From Lysobacterales bacterium (GTDB lineage: Bacteria > Pseudomonadota > Gammaproteobacteria > Xanthomonadales > SZUA-36), in contig JABDLD010000054.1 in assembly GCA_013001885.1 (NCBI GenBank), positions 34,068 to 98,067 of the forward strand: 64,000 bases of DNA, written 5' to 3'. Numbering within the stretch: the stretch's first letter is position 1; each line of letters opens with the position of its first letter. Positions 43,713 to 51,293 of this stretch are shown here, piece by piece. Position numbers and translations under genes: made by a program. Under the pieces are notes generated by a model, which was given only the letters and a program-made list of their open reading frames with translations, searched no databases and was not told the origin of the DNA.

Positions 43713-44870
43713 ATGGGAAACGCTCTTTTCATTGCCATTCACGACATTCGCCATCAGTTGCGACAGGGCGCCACGCTGCTGTGGCTGGTCGTCATGCCCC
43801 CCATATTCTTCTATTTCATCGGTACCGTAACGGGCGGGTTTTCCTCCGGAATGAGCGGCGCAACCGCCACCCCGCTGATAATCGAAGCGGCCTCCCCGGG
43901 CTTCCTGCAAGAGCAAATTGACCTTCGGCTGCGCGAAAACGACTTTGCGCCGGAATGGCGCGAAAGAATCGAACCGGACCCGTCAGGCGAAGATAAACCC
44001 CCGGTCCGAAAGCTGGTGTTCGCCCCCAATCTGACCAATAAAATACTGGCTGATGAAGTGGTCACCGCACGCTACGACACGTCGGCTTCGTCCATTTCAC
44101 GCGACTATGAAACGATCAGGATTTACCGCAGCCTGTACACCGTGCTGGCCGATGCGGTTGCCGGCACGGCTCAATCGGGCGGTTCGCTCTCGCCGGAAGC
44201 CCTGGCGCTCCTGAACGCCGGGCCCAGGATCTGGCAGCTCGAGAGCGGCCCGGCCGGAAACCGGCGGGAAATTCCCAGAGGCTTCGAACAGTCCATACCC
44301 GGCATCATGGTGATGTTCACCTTGCTGGTCTTGCTGACCAGCGGTGCTTCCCAGCTGACCATCGAACGCAAACAGGGCCTTTTGCGCCGGCTGGCGTCCG
44401 CGCCCATTTCGCGCGTCGAACTGGTGGCCGGCAAATGGGGCGGGCGGATGACCCTGGCGTTGCTGCAGGTGGGAATCGCCCTTCTGATGGGCACCCTGGT
44501 GTTCAGCATGCACTGGGGGCCGGACCTGGCCATGGTGATCCTGGTGCTGGCGGGCTGGGCCGCTTTTTGTGCGTCTGCCGGCCTGCTGTTGGGCAGCCTG
44601 GCAAGCTCCGAAGGGCAGGCTTCCGGGCTGGGCGTGTTGCTGGCCAATGTGCTGGCGGCGCTGGGTGGTTGTTGGTGGCCGATAGAAATCACACCCGACT
44701 GGATGCAGTTCATCCAGAAACTGCTGCCCACCGGCTGGGCGATGGACGCCCTGCACAAGCTGATCAGTTTCGAAGCCGGCGCTTTGTCGGCCGTGCCTCA
44801 TGTCGCAGCGCTGTTCATCGCTGCCCTGTTGGTTGGCCTGCTGGCCGTTAACCGCTTCAGGTACGAGTGA
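43713..44870 (+). CDS. ABC-2 type permease, subunit 2
   Basis: 385 aa, same plan as subunit 1: N-terminal helix (TLLWLVVMPPIFFYFIGTVT), a large external domain and a C-terminal six-helix core, including LLTSGASQLTIERKQGLLRR and GGCWWPIEITPDWM. Six bases separate the two permease genes. The three genes form one exporter operon with two different membrane subunits. Confidence 0.9.
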   Translation: MGNALFIAIHDIRHQLRQGATLLWLVVMPPIFFYFIGTVTGGFSSGMSGATATPLIIEAASPGFLQEQIDLRLRENDFAPEWRERIEPDPSGEDKPPVRKLVFAPNLTNKILADEVVTARYDTSASSISRDYETIRIYRSLYTVLADAVAGTAQSGGSLSPEALALLNAGPRIWQLESGPAGNRREIPRGFEQSIPGIMVMFTLLVLLTSGASQLTIERKQGLLRRLASAPISRVELVAGKWGGRMTLALLQVGIALLMGTLVFSMHWGPDLAMVILVLAGWAAFCASAGLLLGSLASSEGQASGLGVLLANVLAALGGCWWPIEITPDWMQFIQKLLPTGWAMDALHKLISFEAGALSAVPHVAALFIAALLVGLLAVNRFRYE

Positions 44871-44892
44871 TGCGGGCGGCAGACTCCAAAAA

Positions 44893-45654
44893 TCAGAAAC
44901 CGGTCACGTATTTCACTACCCGGCGGGCCAGCGGCGCCGGCAAGACCCTGGCGAAGAACCCCAGGAATTTGGCTTTCCAGCCCAGCAGGTAGCTGTCCCC
45001 CGACCCGGCCAGGGCTTTCATGATCTCATCGGCAATCTGCTCCGGCGAGTAATCGACAGTGAAGGTTTTCAGAAGCTGTTCCGGCATCCCTTCAATCATC
45101 GCGGTGCTGACGAACGGCGGTTTGATGGACATCACGTGGATTCCGTGTTCGTCCCACTCTATGTTCAGGGCCTGGGTCAGGCCGTTCACGTAAAACTTCG
45201 TGGCGCTGTAAACGGCCAGCAGCGGCACACCGTGGACTGATGAAACCGAACAGATGTTGAGCAGCCTGGAATCAGGCGTGTTCTGCAAATAAGGGAACGC
45301 CAATTGGGCCACGTGCGTCAGGCCCAGCACATTGACCCGGATCATCGCGTCGTGCGCCTCGCTGTCGACGGTTTCGAAGTGCCCGGCCGTGAGCACGCCG
45401 GCGTTGTTGATGAGCACGTCCATGCGGCCGTCGGCGGCATCCTCAAAATGCGCCAATGCGCCCTTGATCGATTCCACGTCGGTAACGTCGCACACCCCGC
45501 CGCAGGCCGCCGGAAATTCGCCTCCGGTCAGATGCTGCTCGATCGCCTGCGCGTTAATGTCGTACAGGCCGACGAACCATCCCTCGGCGGCAAGGCGCCG
45601 TGCGGTTGCCAGTCCGATTCCCGAAGCTGCTCCCGTGATAAATACCGTTTTCAT
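44893..45654 (-). CDS. Short-chain dehydrogenase/reductase
   Basis: 253 aa, classical SDR. TGAASGIG is the cofactor loop, NNAG follows at about 87, and the catalytic set is Ser in SVSSVHG with YSATKFYVNG (YxxxK). An Asp after the second strand (GLYDINAQAI) suggests NAD(H) rather than NADP(H). The C-terminal 40 residues are hydrophobic/basic (FLGFFARVLPAPLARRVVKY) and may associate with the membrane. Substrate unknown. Confidence 0.93.
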   Translation of the reverse strand: MKTVFITGAASGIGLATARRLAAEGWFVGLYDINAQAIEQHLTGGEFPAACGGVCDVTDVESIKGALAHFEDAADGRMDVLINNAGVLTAGHFETVDSEAHDAMIRVNVLGLTHVAQLAFPYLQNTPDSRLLNICSVSSVHGVPLLAVYSATKFYVNGLTQALNIEWDEHGIHVMSIKPPFVSTAMIEGMPEQLLKTFTVDYSPEQIADEIMKALAGSGDSYLLGWKAKFLGFFARVLPAPLARRVVKYVTGF

Positions 45655-45676
45655 TTTTCACTCACCGTTCGAGTTG

Positions 45677-46375
45677 TTATTGGGCAAAATACAACGGCAC
45701 AATCAATGCCGTGTCCATGTAGGCGTGGGCGGCCACGAGAATCCAGAGATTACGCCGGAACAGGATGTAGGACGCGGCAAAAGCCAGCCCCATGAAGCCC
45801 GTTTGAACCACGCCTACTATGCCCCAGCCAAAGTGCGCAATTCCGAAAATAATACTGCTCATGACAACGGCCGCCCAAAGCGCCCTCCTGCTGCCGCCCA
45901 GGATTTCTTCGATACGGTTGATCAGGTAGCCGCGGTAGATCACTTCTTCACCAAAGGAAGAAACAACATAGATCGAGGTCAGCGAAACCAGTAACAGCGG
46001 CAGATTCCCCTGCAGGTAGTTATAACCGGAAACATCTGCCTGTTCGGGAATCCCGGTGATGTTTGCCATTACGATGGAACCGAATATGAACCCGGCTACA
46101 CCAAGCACCAAAACAGCTAGAGACTTCGCGAAACCCAGCGCAAGCGACTTCCAGCCGCCGAAAGTGAATGAAAGACCGAGATATTCAAAGCCCTGGCCAC
46201 GCCGGTACATCCCCACTCCGACTACAGTCAACATGGCGATATTTGCAGCCACCACGACCAGCTGTTTGGCGAACAGGCTGTCCCCGGCAAAGGGCAGGCC
46301 GACGACGATCACCAGCGCCGCGGCGCCGAAAACCAGGAAAATTTCAATAACAGCGCTGATTTTACTGTGGTTCAT
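45677..46375 (-). CDS. CPBP-family intramembrane protease-like protein
   Basis: 232 aa with about seven helices. Motif 1 GEEVIYRGYL supplies the paired Glu, motif 2 IFGIAHFGWG supplies His, and motif 3 AHAYMDTAL is near the end. Same family as the protein at 6131. A 29-codon frame lies ten bases upstream on the same strand. Substrate unknown. Confidence 0.85.
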   Translation of the reverse strand: MNHSKISAVIEIFLVFGAAALVIVVGLPFAGDSLFAKQLVVVAANIAMLTVVGVGMYRRGQGFEYLGLSFTFGGWKSLALGFAKSLAVLVLGVAGFIFGSIVMANITGIPEQADVSGYNYLQGNLPLLLVSLTSIYVVSSFGEEVIYRGYLINRIEEILGGSRRALWAAVVMSSIIFGIAHFGWGIVGVVQTGFMGLAFAASYILFRRNLWILVAAHAYMDTALIVPLYFAQ

Positions 46376-46384
46376 AGATGTATC

Positions 46385-46474
46385 TTATACCCGCAGCCGC
46401 TTATAGGCTGAAACCAGCAGGTTGCTGCCGACGTAGATCAATACGATGAAAACCGGAGGTATCTCTGTATTCAT
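46385..46474 (-). CDS. Possible 29-aa membrane peptide upstream of CPBP gene
   Basis: ATG 46474 opens MNTEIPPVFIVLIYVGSNLL, then a basic tail VSAYKRLRV and stop. It is a plausible single-helix peptide, nine bases before the CPBP start. The ribosome site is weak, so it may be a chance frame or a leader peptide. Confidence 0.3.
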   Translation of the reverse strand: MNTEIPPVFIVLIYVGSNLLVSAYKRLRV

Positions 46475-46597
46475 TCAACTGGCCTTGTTTTATCCATGGT
46501 ACTGAGGTCATGGCGTGCTTTTGATAACCTAGGTCATATTTATCGGCTGCCGTAAGCGGCCGGTCACGATTAAAATCCAACCGTTTTGGAGCACGTC

Positions 46598-47116
46598 ATG
46601 ACGGCTAAATTCCCGAGAGGAACTGCTGGCTTATTCGCTGCGATTTCATTGATTTTGATGGCGCTCACTGCCTGCCAGCCCGAAAAAGAGGTGATGGAGA
46701 TGACAGAACTTGAACTGTTTGCGACCCGGTATGCTGCGGCATGGAGCGGCCAGGACCCGGTGGAGTTTGCCTCGTTCTATGCCGAAAACGGATCGCTGCG
46801 CATCAATGACGGTGAACCCTTCGTCGGGCGCGATGCGGTAGAACAGACTGCCCGGGAGTTCATGACCGCATTCCCCGACATGATGATCAGACTGGTCGAG
46901 CTGCGCCCGGCCGGTGACGCAGTGGAGTTTCACTGGCACTGGACCGGGACCAACACCGGCCCCGGCGGCACCGGGAATGCGGTGGACCTGACCGGCTATG
47001 AGCAGTGGACCTTTGACAAAAACGGCCTGATTCTTGAATCACTCGGCCACATGGACGAGGTTGAATACCAGCGGCAGTTGAACGCAGAAAGCAGCAAAAG
47101 CGAGGCAGGCCGCTAA
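46598..47116 (+). CDS. SnoaL-like (NTF2-fold) lipoprotein
   Basis: 172 aa from ATG 46598 (GGAG seven bases upstream). The lipobox ALTAC makes Cys27 the likely lipidation site. The mature part matches a SnoaL/NTF2-like fold: LFATRYAAAWSGQDP, FYAENGSLRINDG, FVGRDAVEQTAREF and VEFHWHWTGTN. These domains often bind small hydrophobic ligands or act as isomerases; no catalytic assignment is possible. Confidence 0.8.
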   Translation: MTAKFPRGTAGLFAAISLILMALTACQPEKEVMEMTELELFATRYAAAWSGQDPVEFASFYAENGSLRINDGEPFVGRDAVEQTAREFMTAFPDMMIRLVELRPAGDAVEFHWHWTGTNTGPGGTGNAVDLTGYEQWTFDKNGLILESLGHMDEVEYQRQLNAESSKSEAGR

Positions 47117-47164
47117 GCCATCGCCTCCGGGCCAGGACCGGGCGGATCCAGCCCGCCAAGCGAC

Positions 47165-47500
47165 TCAGTTCTGACCGCTTCCTGTTAAATAGGGAATGGT
47201 GCCCGCTGCATCGACTGCATCGATGCCGAGTAACTGGCTGTCGGTGCCGGCCTTGCGCGCATTTGCAAACGGTGCGTAATCCGGATCGGCCATGAACGCC
47301 TGCAACGCAGCCTCGGTTGGAAACTCGATAAGGGCAATCATGTCAGCCGTGGATTTCGTTCCTTCCAGCGTGGTGACATTGCCGCTGCGGGACAGGTACT
47401 TTCCGCCGTGCCGATGCACGATTTCGTGCACGTTCGCAGCATAATCGGGAATCCAGCCGGGGTCGTTAACTTTAACGTTCGCAATCAGGTAATGGGCCAT
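47165..47500 (-). CDS. DUF1330 domain protein
   Basis: 111 aa with a good ribosome site (GAGAGGACC before ATG 47500). YLIANVKVNDPGWIPDYAAN, HGGKYLSRSG, ALIEFPTEAALQAFM and DPDYAPFANAR are the conserved blocks of DUF1330, a dimeric alpha-beta barrel family. Function unknown. Convergent with the SnoaL-like gene. Confidence 0.9.
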   Translation of the reverse strand: MAHYLIANVKVNDPGWIPDYAANVHEIVHRHGGKYLSRSGNVTTLEGTKSTADMIALIEFPTEAALQAFMADPDYAPFANARKAGTDSQLLGIDAVDAAGTIPYLTGSGQN

Positions 47501-47622
47501 GGTGAGGTCCTCTCTCGTTATCGTTTTGGTCAGGGATTTCGCCCAAGTATAGTTGGTTTTATTTTTTCGCCTGGGCCGCCGGCTTCGATCTCAAGCCGCC
47601 GGAAAACAGCAGGCAGAACGCG

Positions 47623-49470
47623 TCAGTCAGTCTCGATATTCGACAGCGCGTAAGCGTGATTGGGGTCGTTAAGTGACCCGAATTCCCGGGCAGACTTTTC
47701 GATCTGGCGCAGTGTCCGCTCGAGAGTCGAAGCACTCGAAACATTCTGATCGGTGGAATCGACGGCTTTGGCCATCAGCTCGCGCATGATCCGGTCCTTG
47801 AATTTCTGCTCTTTCTCTATGAAGCTGACGGCGTAGTCATCCCCCAGTCCGGCAAGCTCGGCGGCGGCGGCAACGGCGCCGTCCAGATCCCCCAGTTGAT
47901 CGACCAGCCCAAGCTCGAAAGCATCCATCCCACTCCACACTCGGCCCTGGGCGACCTGGTCTACTTCTTCGGTGGTCATACCACGTGAATCCGCCACGCG
48001 CTGCAGGAAGTCGCGATAGCCGTTTTCAATAATGTCCTGGATCACTTCTCCGACCTCGGCGGGCAGTTCGCGGTCCGGACGCACGCCGGCGAGCGGCGCC
48101 GTGCTCACGCCATCCACCCGGATGCCCAGGTGCTCGGCAAGGGGCCGCTGGTAGGTCGGGATCATCCCGTAAATCCCGATGGATCCGGTGATGGTCGAAG
48201 GGTGGGCCCAGATCTGGTCCGACGAGGTGCTGATCCAGAAGCCGCCGGAAGCTGCGACACTGCCCATCGAGGCGATCACCGGCTTACCTTCGGCGCGCGC
48301 CTTTTCACACTCACGGCGGATGACCTCGGAGGCAAAAGCGCTGCCGCCGCCCGAGTCGACCCGGAGCACGATGGCCTTGACGTTCTCGTCGTGGCGCGCC
48401 TGGCGAATCAGCGCCGCTGTCGAATCGCCGCCAATCGTACCCGCCGGCTGAGTGCCGTCGAGGATGGTCCCGCGGGCCACGATGACGCCGACCTTATCGC
48501 CCCTGGCTTCGCGGCCAAACCGGTCCTCGTCTATGGTTTTCAGGTATTCAGAAAATGCGACCTGGTTGTAGGAGTGGGTTTCCTCGTCCTCGCCAACCAG
48601 GCTGATCAGGTACTCCCGCATTTCGACCCGGGTCAGGGCCTGGTCGGCCAAACCGAAATCAAGGGTTGCTTTGGCGGTGTCTCCGTTGGCCTCGGCCACC
48701 AGCCGGGGGAATTCATGGGCATACTCGTGGAGACGTTCCGAGGTGGTGCCCCTGGCCACGGCCACCTCGTCGAGGTAAATTTGCCACAGATCGCCCAGCC
48801 ACTCCTCGTTGGCCTCGCGCGCATAGTCCGACATGCCGTTCAGCAAGTAAGGCTCGACCGCCGATTTGTAGGTTCCGACTTTGAAGATGTGCACGTCGAG
48901 TCCGAGCTTGTCGATGCCTTCCTTGTAATACATCCGGTAGCGGCCATAACCCTCCAGGACGACGAGGCCCATTTTGTGCGTGATGATCTCATCGGCGTGG
49001 GCCGCAAGATAGTAAGCATCCTGGGCATACTCGTCCGCCATGGCCACGACCTTTTTGCCGCTGGTTTTGAAGTGCGTAATCGCCCTACCCACATCCTGGA
49101 GCTTGGTCAGGCGCGCTCCGCTGAAGGACGAAAGGTTCAGGACCAGGACCTGGATGCGGTCGTCGTCGGTTGCTGCTTCAATGGCATCGACGACATCCTT
49201 GAGCAAAGTCTCCGGGGGTGCTTCCCCGCTCGCTTCATCGAGCAACTGTTCGAAAGTCTTGGCAGTGAGTTGTTCAACGAGGATGCCTTGAGGCGCGACC
49301 ACCAGCGCCGTGGTGTCGGCAATCTCCGGTTCATCACTGCTGAATACCGCGGCCAGCAGCACGACGACGATTACCAAAAACAGCAGGTTGATGGTGAACC
49401 TTCGCGTCGTATCGACGGCGCCCCAGATGCCTCTGAAAAACTGCTTGAACGGATTTGTTGCGGTAGCCAT
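47623..49470 (-). CDS. sppA: Signal peptide peptidase SppA, 67K type
   Basis: 615 aa with an N-terminal membrane helix (about 25-43). Two tandem S49 domains are seen. The catalytic Lys is in VGTYKSAVEPY (about residue 200) and the Ser in SMGSVAASGGFW (about 404), as in the E. coli-type enzyme. It digests cleaved signal peptides and other peptides in the membrane. SGGGSAFASEVIRR is the conserved pre-catalytic block. It is divergent from the DUF502 gene. Confidence 0.95.
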   Translation of the reverse strand: MATATNPFKQFFRGIWGAVDTTRRFTINLLFLVIVVVLLAAVFSSDEPEIADTTALVVAPQGILVEQLTAKTFEQLLDEASGEAPPETLLKDVVDAIEAATDDDRIQVLVLNLSSFSGARLTKLQDVGRAITHFKTSGKKVVAMADEYAQDAYYLAAHADEIITHKMGLVVLEGYGRYRMYYKEGIDKLGLDVHIFKVGTYKSAVEPYLLNGMSDYAREANEEWLGDLWQIYLDEVAVARGTTSERLHEYAHEFPRLVAEANGDTAKATLDFGLADQALTRVEMREYLISLVGEDEETHSYNQVAFSEYLKTIDEDRFGREARGDKVGVIVARGTILDGTQPAGTIGGDSTAALIRQARHDENVKAIVLRVDSGGGSAFASEVIRRECEKARAEGKPVIASMGSVAASGGFWISTSSDQIWAHPSTITGSIGIYGMIPTYQRPLAEHLGIRVDGVSTAPLAGVRPDRELPAEVGEVIQDIIENGYRDFLQRVADSRGMTTEEVDQVAQGRVWSGMDAFELGLVDQLGDLDGAVAAAAELAGLGDDYAVSFIEKEQKFKDRIMRELMAKAVDSTDQNVSSASTLERTLRQIEKSAREFGSLNDPNHAYALSNIETD

Positions 49471-49639
49471 TTACGAACCTCTCCTATTTTTGCCAGGTAC
49501 TTACGTGTTTTTCAGGCTGAGGATATCATCTGCGCAACCCCCATGGGTGCGCCGCGGCGCGTTTTACAAAAAGCAGGACCGGACCAGAGTCCTCTGGTAC
49601 TTTGTAAAGACCACTATTCCTTCAGGGGAGATCCAGTCG

Positions 49640-50257
49640 ATGAAGAAAAGCAAAGGTGTTCAGTTCATCAAAACGACCGTGATTGGCGGCTTGCTGTTCC
49701 TGGTGCCTGTTGGGTTTCTCGGCTTCATCCTGTTCAAGGCTTTCGATTTCATGCTGAAGATCGCCGAACCGATGGCGGACTGGCTTCCGATTGATACCAT
49801 TGGCGGTGTGGCCCTTGCCAACCTGATCGCCATCGCGGCGATCATCCTGGTCAGTTTCATTGCCGGCCTCATCGCCCGCAGCAGCCTCGCCAAAAACGCC
49901 GTTGACAAGCTTGAATCCAGGGTGCTGATGAAGCTGCCCGGATATACCCTGATCAAGGGAATCAAGGGCGGCTTTGAAAGCGAAGAGACGCCTGGATTCA
50001 AGCCCGTGGCCCTGACCCTGGGCACAGCGGAACGCATCGGTCTCGAAATCCAGAAGCTGACCGACGGCCGGTCGATGGTGTTCATTCCCAGTGCTCCAAA
50101 CGCACTCTCAGGCATCACGCAGATACTGCCACCGGAACAGGTGACCTACCTGGACGTGCCAATCACCCAGATCATGGATTTCGCGGAGCGCTACGGGCAC
50201 GGAGTAGAAGAGCTGTTGGCGACGAAAGTGTCCGGGACGACGGCCCAAACAGAGTGA
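49640..50257 (+). CDS. DUF502 membrane protein
   Basis: 205 aa from ATG 49640, after a GGGGAG site. Two helices (about 10-32 and 56-78; LANLIAIAAIILVSFIAGLI) are followed by a soluble domain with KLPGYTLIKGIKGG and VPITQIMDFAERYGHGVEEL-type segments. DUF502 proteins are widespread and uncharacterised. The frame is open upstream to 49310, but that part is antisense to sppA and non-coding. Confidence 0.9.
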   Translation: MKKSKGVQFIKTTVIGGLLFLVPVGFLGFILFKAFDFMLKIAEPMADWLPIDTIGGVALANLIAIAAIILVSFIAGLIARSSLAKNAVDKLESRVLMKLPGYTLIKGIKGGFESEETPGFKPVALTLGTAERIGLEIQKLTDGRSMVFIPSAPNALSGITQILPPEQVTYLDVPITQIMDFAERYGHGVEELLATKVSGTTAQTE

Positions 50258-50303
50258 TCACCTATGAGACCCGGCAGTGATTCGGCTGAGATGGCCTGAA
50301 CGC

Positions 50304-51146
50304 CTAGAGCAGGCGCGACCAGACCGGCCTTGAAATCAGCATGGCCAGGAACAGGGCCGCCGGCCCCCACTTTTTCTTGCTCGCCAGAAATTTGAACTGC
50401 GCCTTGATAAAAGCGGCACCCAGGAATGCGTCGGCCAGCTCAACCGACTCCCGGGCATTGACGGCCTTGAGTTCATCGCGCGTGCTGCCGCCGCGAAAAC
50501 TGCGCTGTGCGTCCGTATCAATCCACTCCCCGGCAATCCGTTGGGCTTCTTCAGGCAGTTGGTCATGCGGGACGACCCACTGTATCAGCCCGGCATCGAG
50601 CGCCTCCCGGGCGCCTGGGCGCCAACCTTCCGGGCCCAGCATTCTCCCGGCACTCTCCTCGCCCATCAGTCGCGCGAACAGCACGCTCGAGCAACCCTCC
50701 GGGGTCACGCCCAGCGCGGCGAAAGGTGTTGAGAAGGTTGCCTTTTCCGAGGCAATGATGCCGTCGCACAGCGTTGCGGAGGTCACGCTGGCTCCGATGG
50801 CCGGGCCATTGACGGCGACCAGGATGGGCTTGGGAAAATCCAGGAACAGGTTAAAAAGTGCCTCGTTATTTTCCACAATCGTAGCGTGCATCTTGCGCGG
50901 ATGTCCCAACGGAAGCGCGCCCGACAGGTTGACGCCCGCGCAGTAATACGGATCGGCGCCGGTCAACACCAGTACCCGGGTTTCGTCGTCCCGGGCTGCG
51001 GCGTCCAGGCCTGCCCTGAGCGCATCCATCATCTGCCGGGTCCAGCCGTTGAGGCGGGCGGGCGTGTTCATCTTCAGAGTGGTCACACCCTCCTGCTTTT
51101 GCGTCAGGATGGGACCCGTCCCGGAATGTGATTGATCGGTGGTCAT
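50304..51146 (-). CDS. Enoyl-CoA hydratase/isomerase family protein
   Basis: About 280 aa. Crotonase-fold features: LVLTGADPYYCAGVNLSG (oxyanion hole) and PKPILVAVNGPAIGASVTSA, then the ATFSTPFAALGVTPEG block. The Glu in GVTPEGCSS is placed like a catalytic Glu; it could be an enoyl-CoA hydratase or an isomerase. ATG 51146 is chosen; longer starts to 51224 would run into the terminator of the neighbouring gene. Confidence 0.85.
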   Translation of the reverse strand: MTTDQSHSGTGPILTQKQEGVTTLKMNTPARLNGWTRQMMDALRAGLDAAARDDETRVLVLTGADPYYCAGVNLSGALPLGHPRKMHATIVENNEALFNLFLDFPKPILVAVNGPAIGASVTSATLCDGIIASEKATFSTPFAALGVTPEGCSSVLFARLMGEESAGRMLGPEGWRPGAREALDAGLIQWVVPHDQLPEEAQRIAGEWIDTDAQRSFRGGSTRDELKAVNARESVELADAFLGAAFIKAQFKFLASKKKWGPAALFLAMLISRPVWSRLL

Positions 51147-51210
51147 TGAGTACAGCATATCAACAAGATTGATGTTGCACATCCGCCGCGTTCGGCTTCG
51201 ACACCCACCA

Positions 51211-51237
51211 AAGAAAAAGCCCATCCGCAGATGGGCT
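51211..51237 (-). terminator. Rho-independent terminator of the metalloprotease gene
   Basis: On the minus strand an 8-bp stem (AGCCCATC/GATGGGCT, 51230-51237 and 51218-51225) with a 4-base loop is followed by TTTTCTTT (51217 downward). It is 57 bases after the metalloprotease stop and has the classical form. Confidence 0.9.
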
Positions 51238-51293
51238 CTTCCCGTACCAGAAGCCCCGCCCCGCGCCCAACCGGACGCAGGGCAGGGCGAGGG

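Noticed and set aside
48130..49794. A 554-codon plus-strand frame overlapping sppA
   Set aside because: Antisense to a clear sppA gene; its far end runs in a different frame through the DUF502 start.
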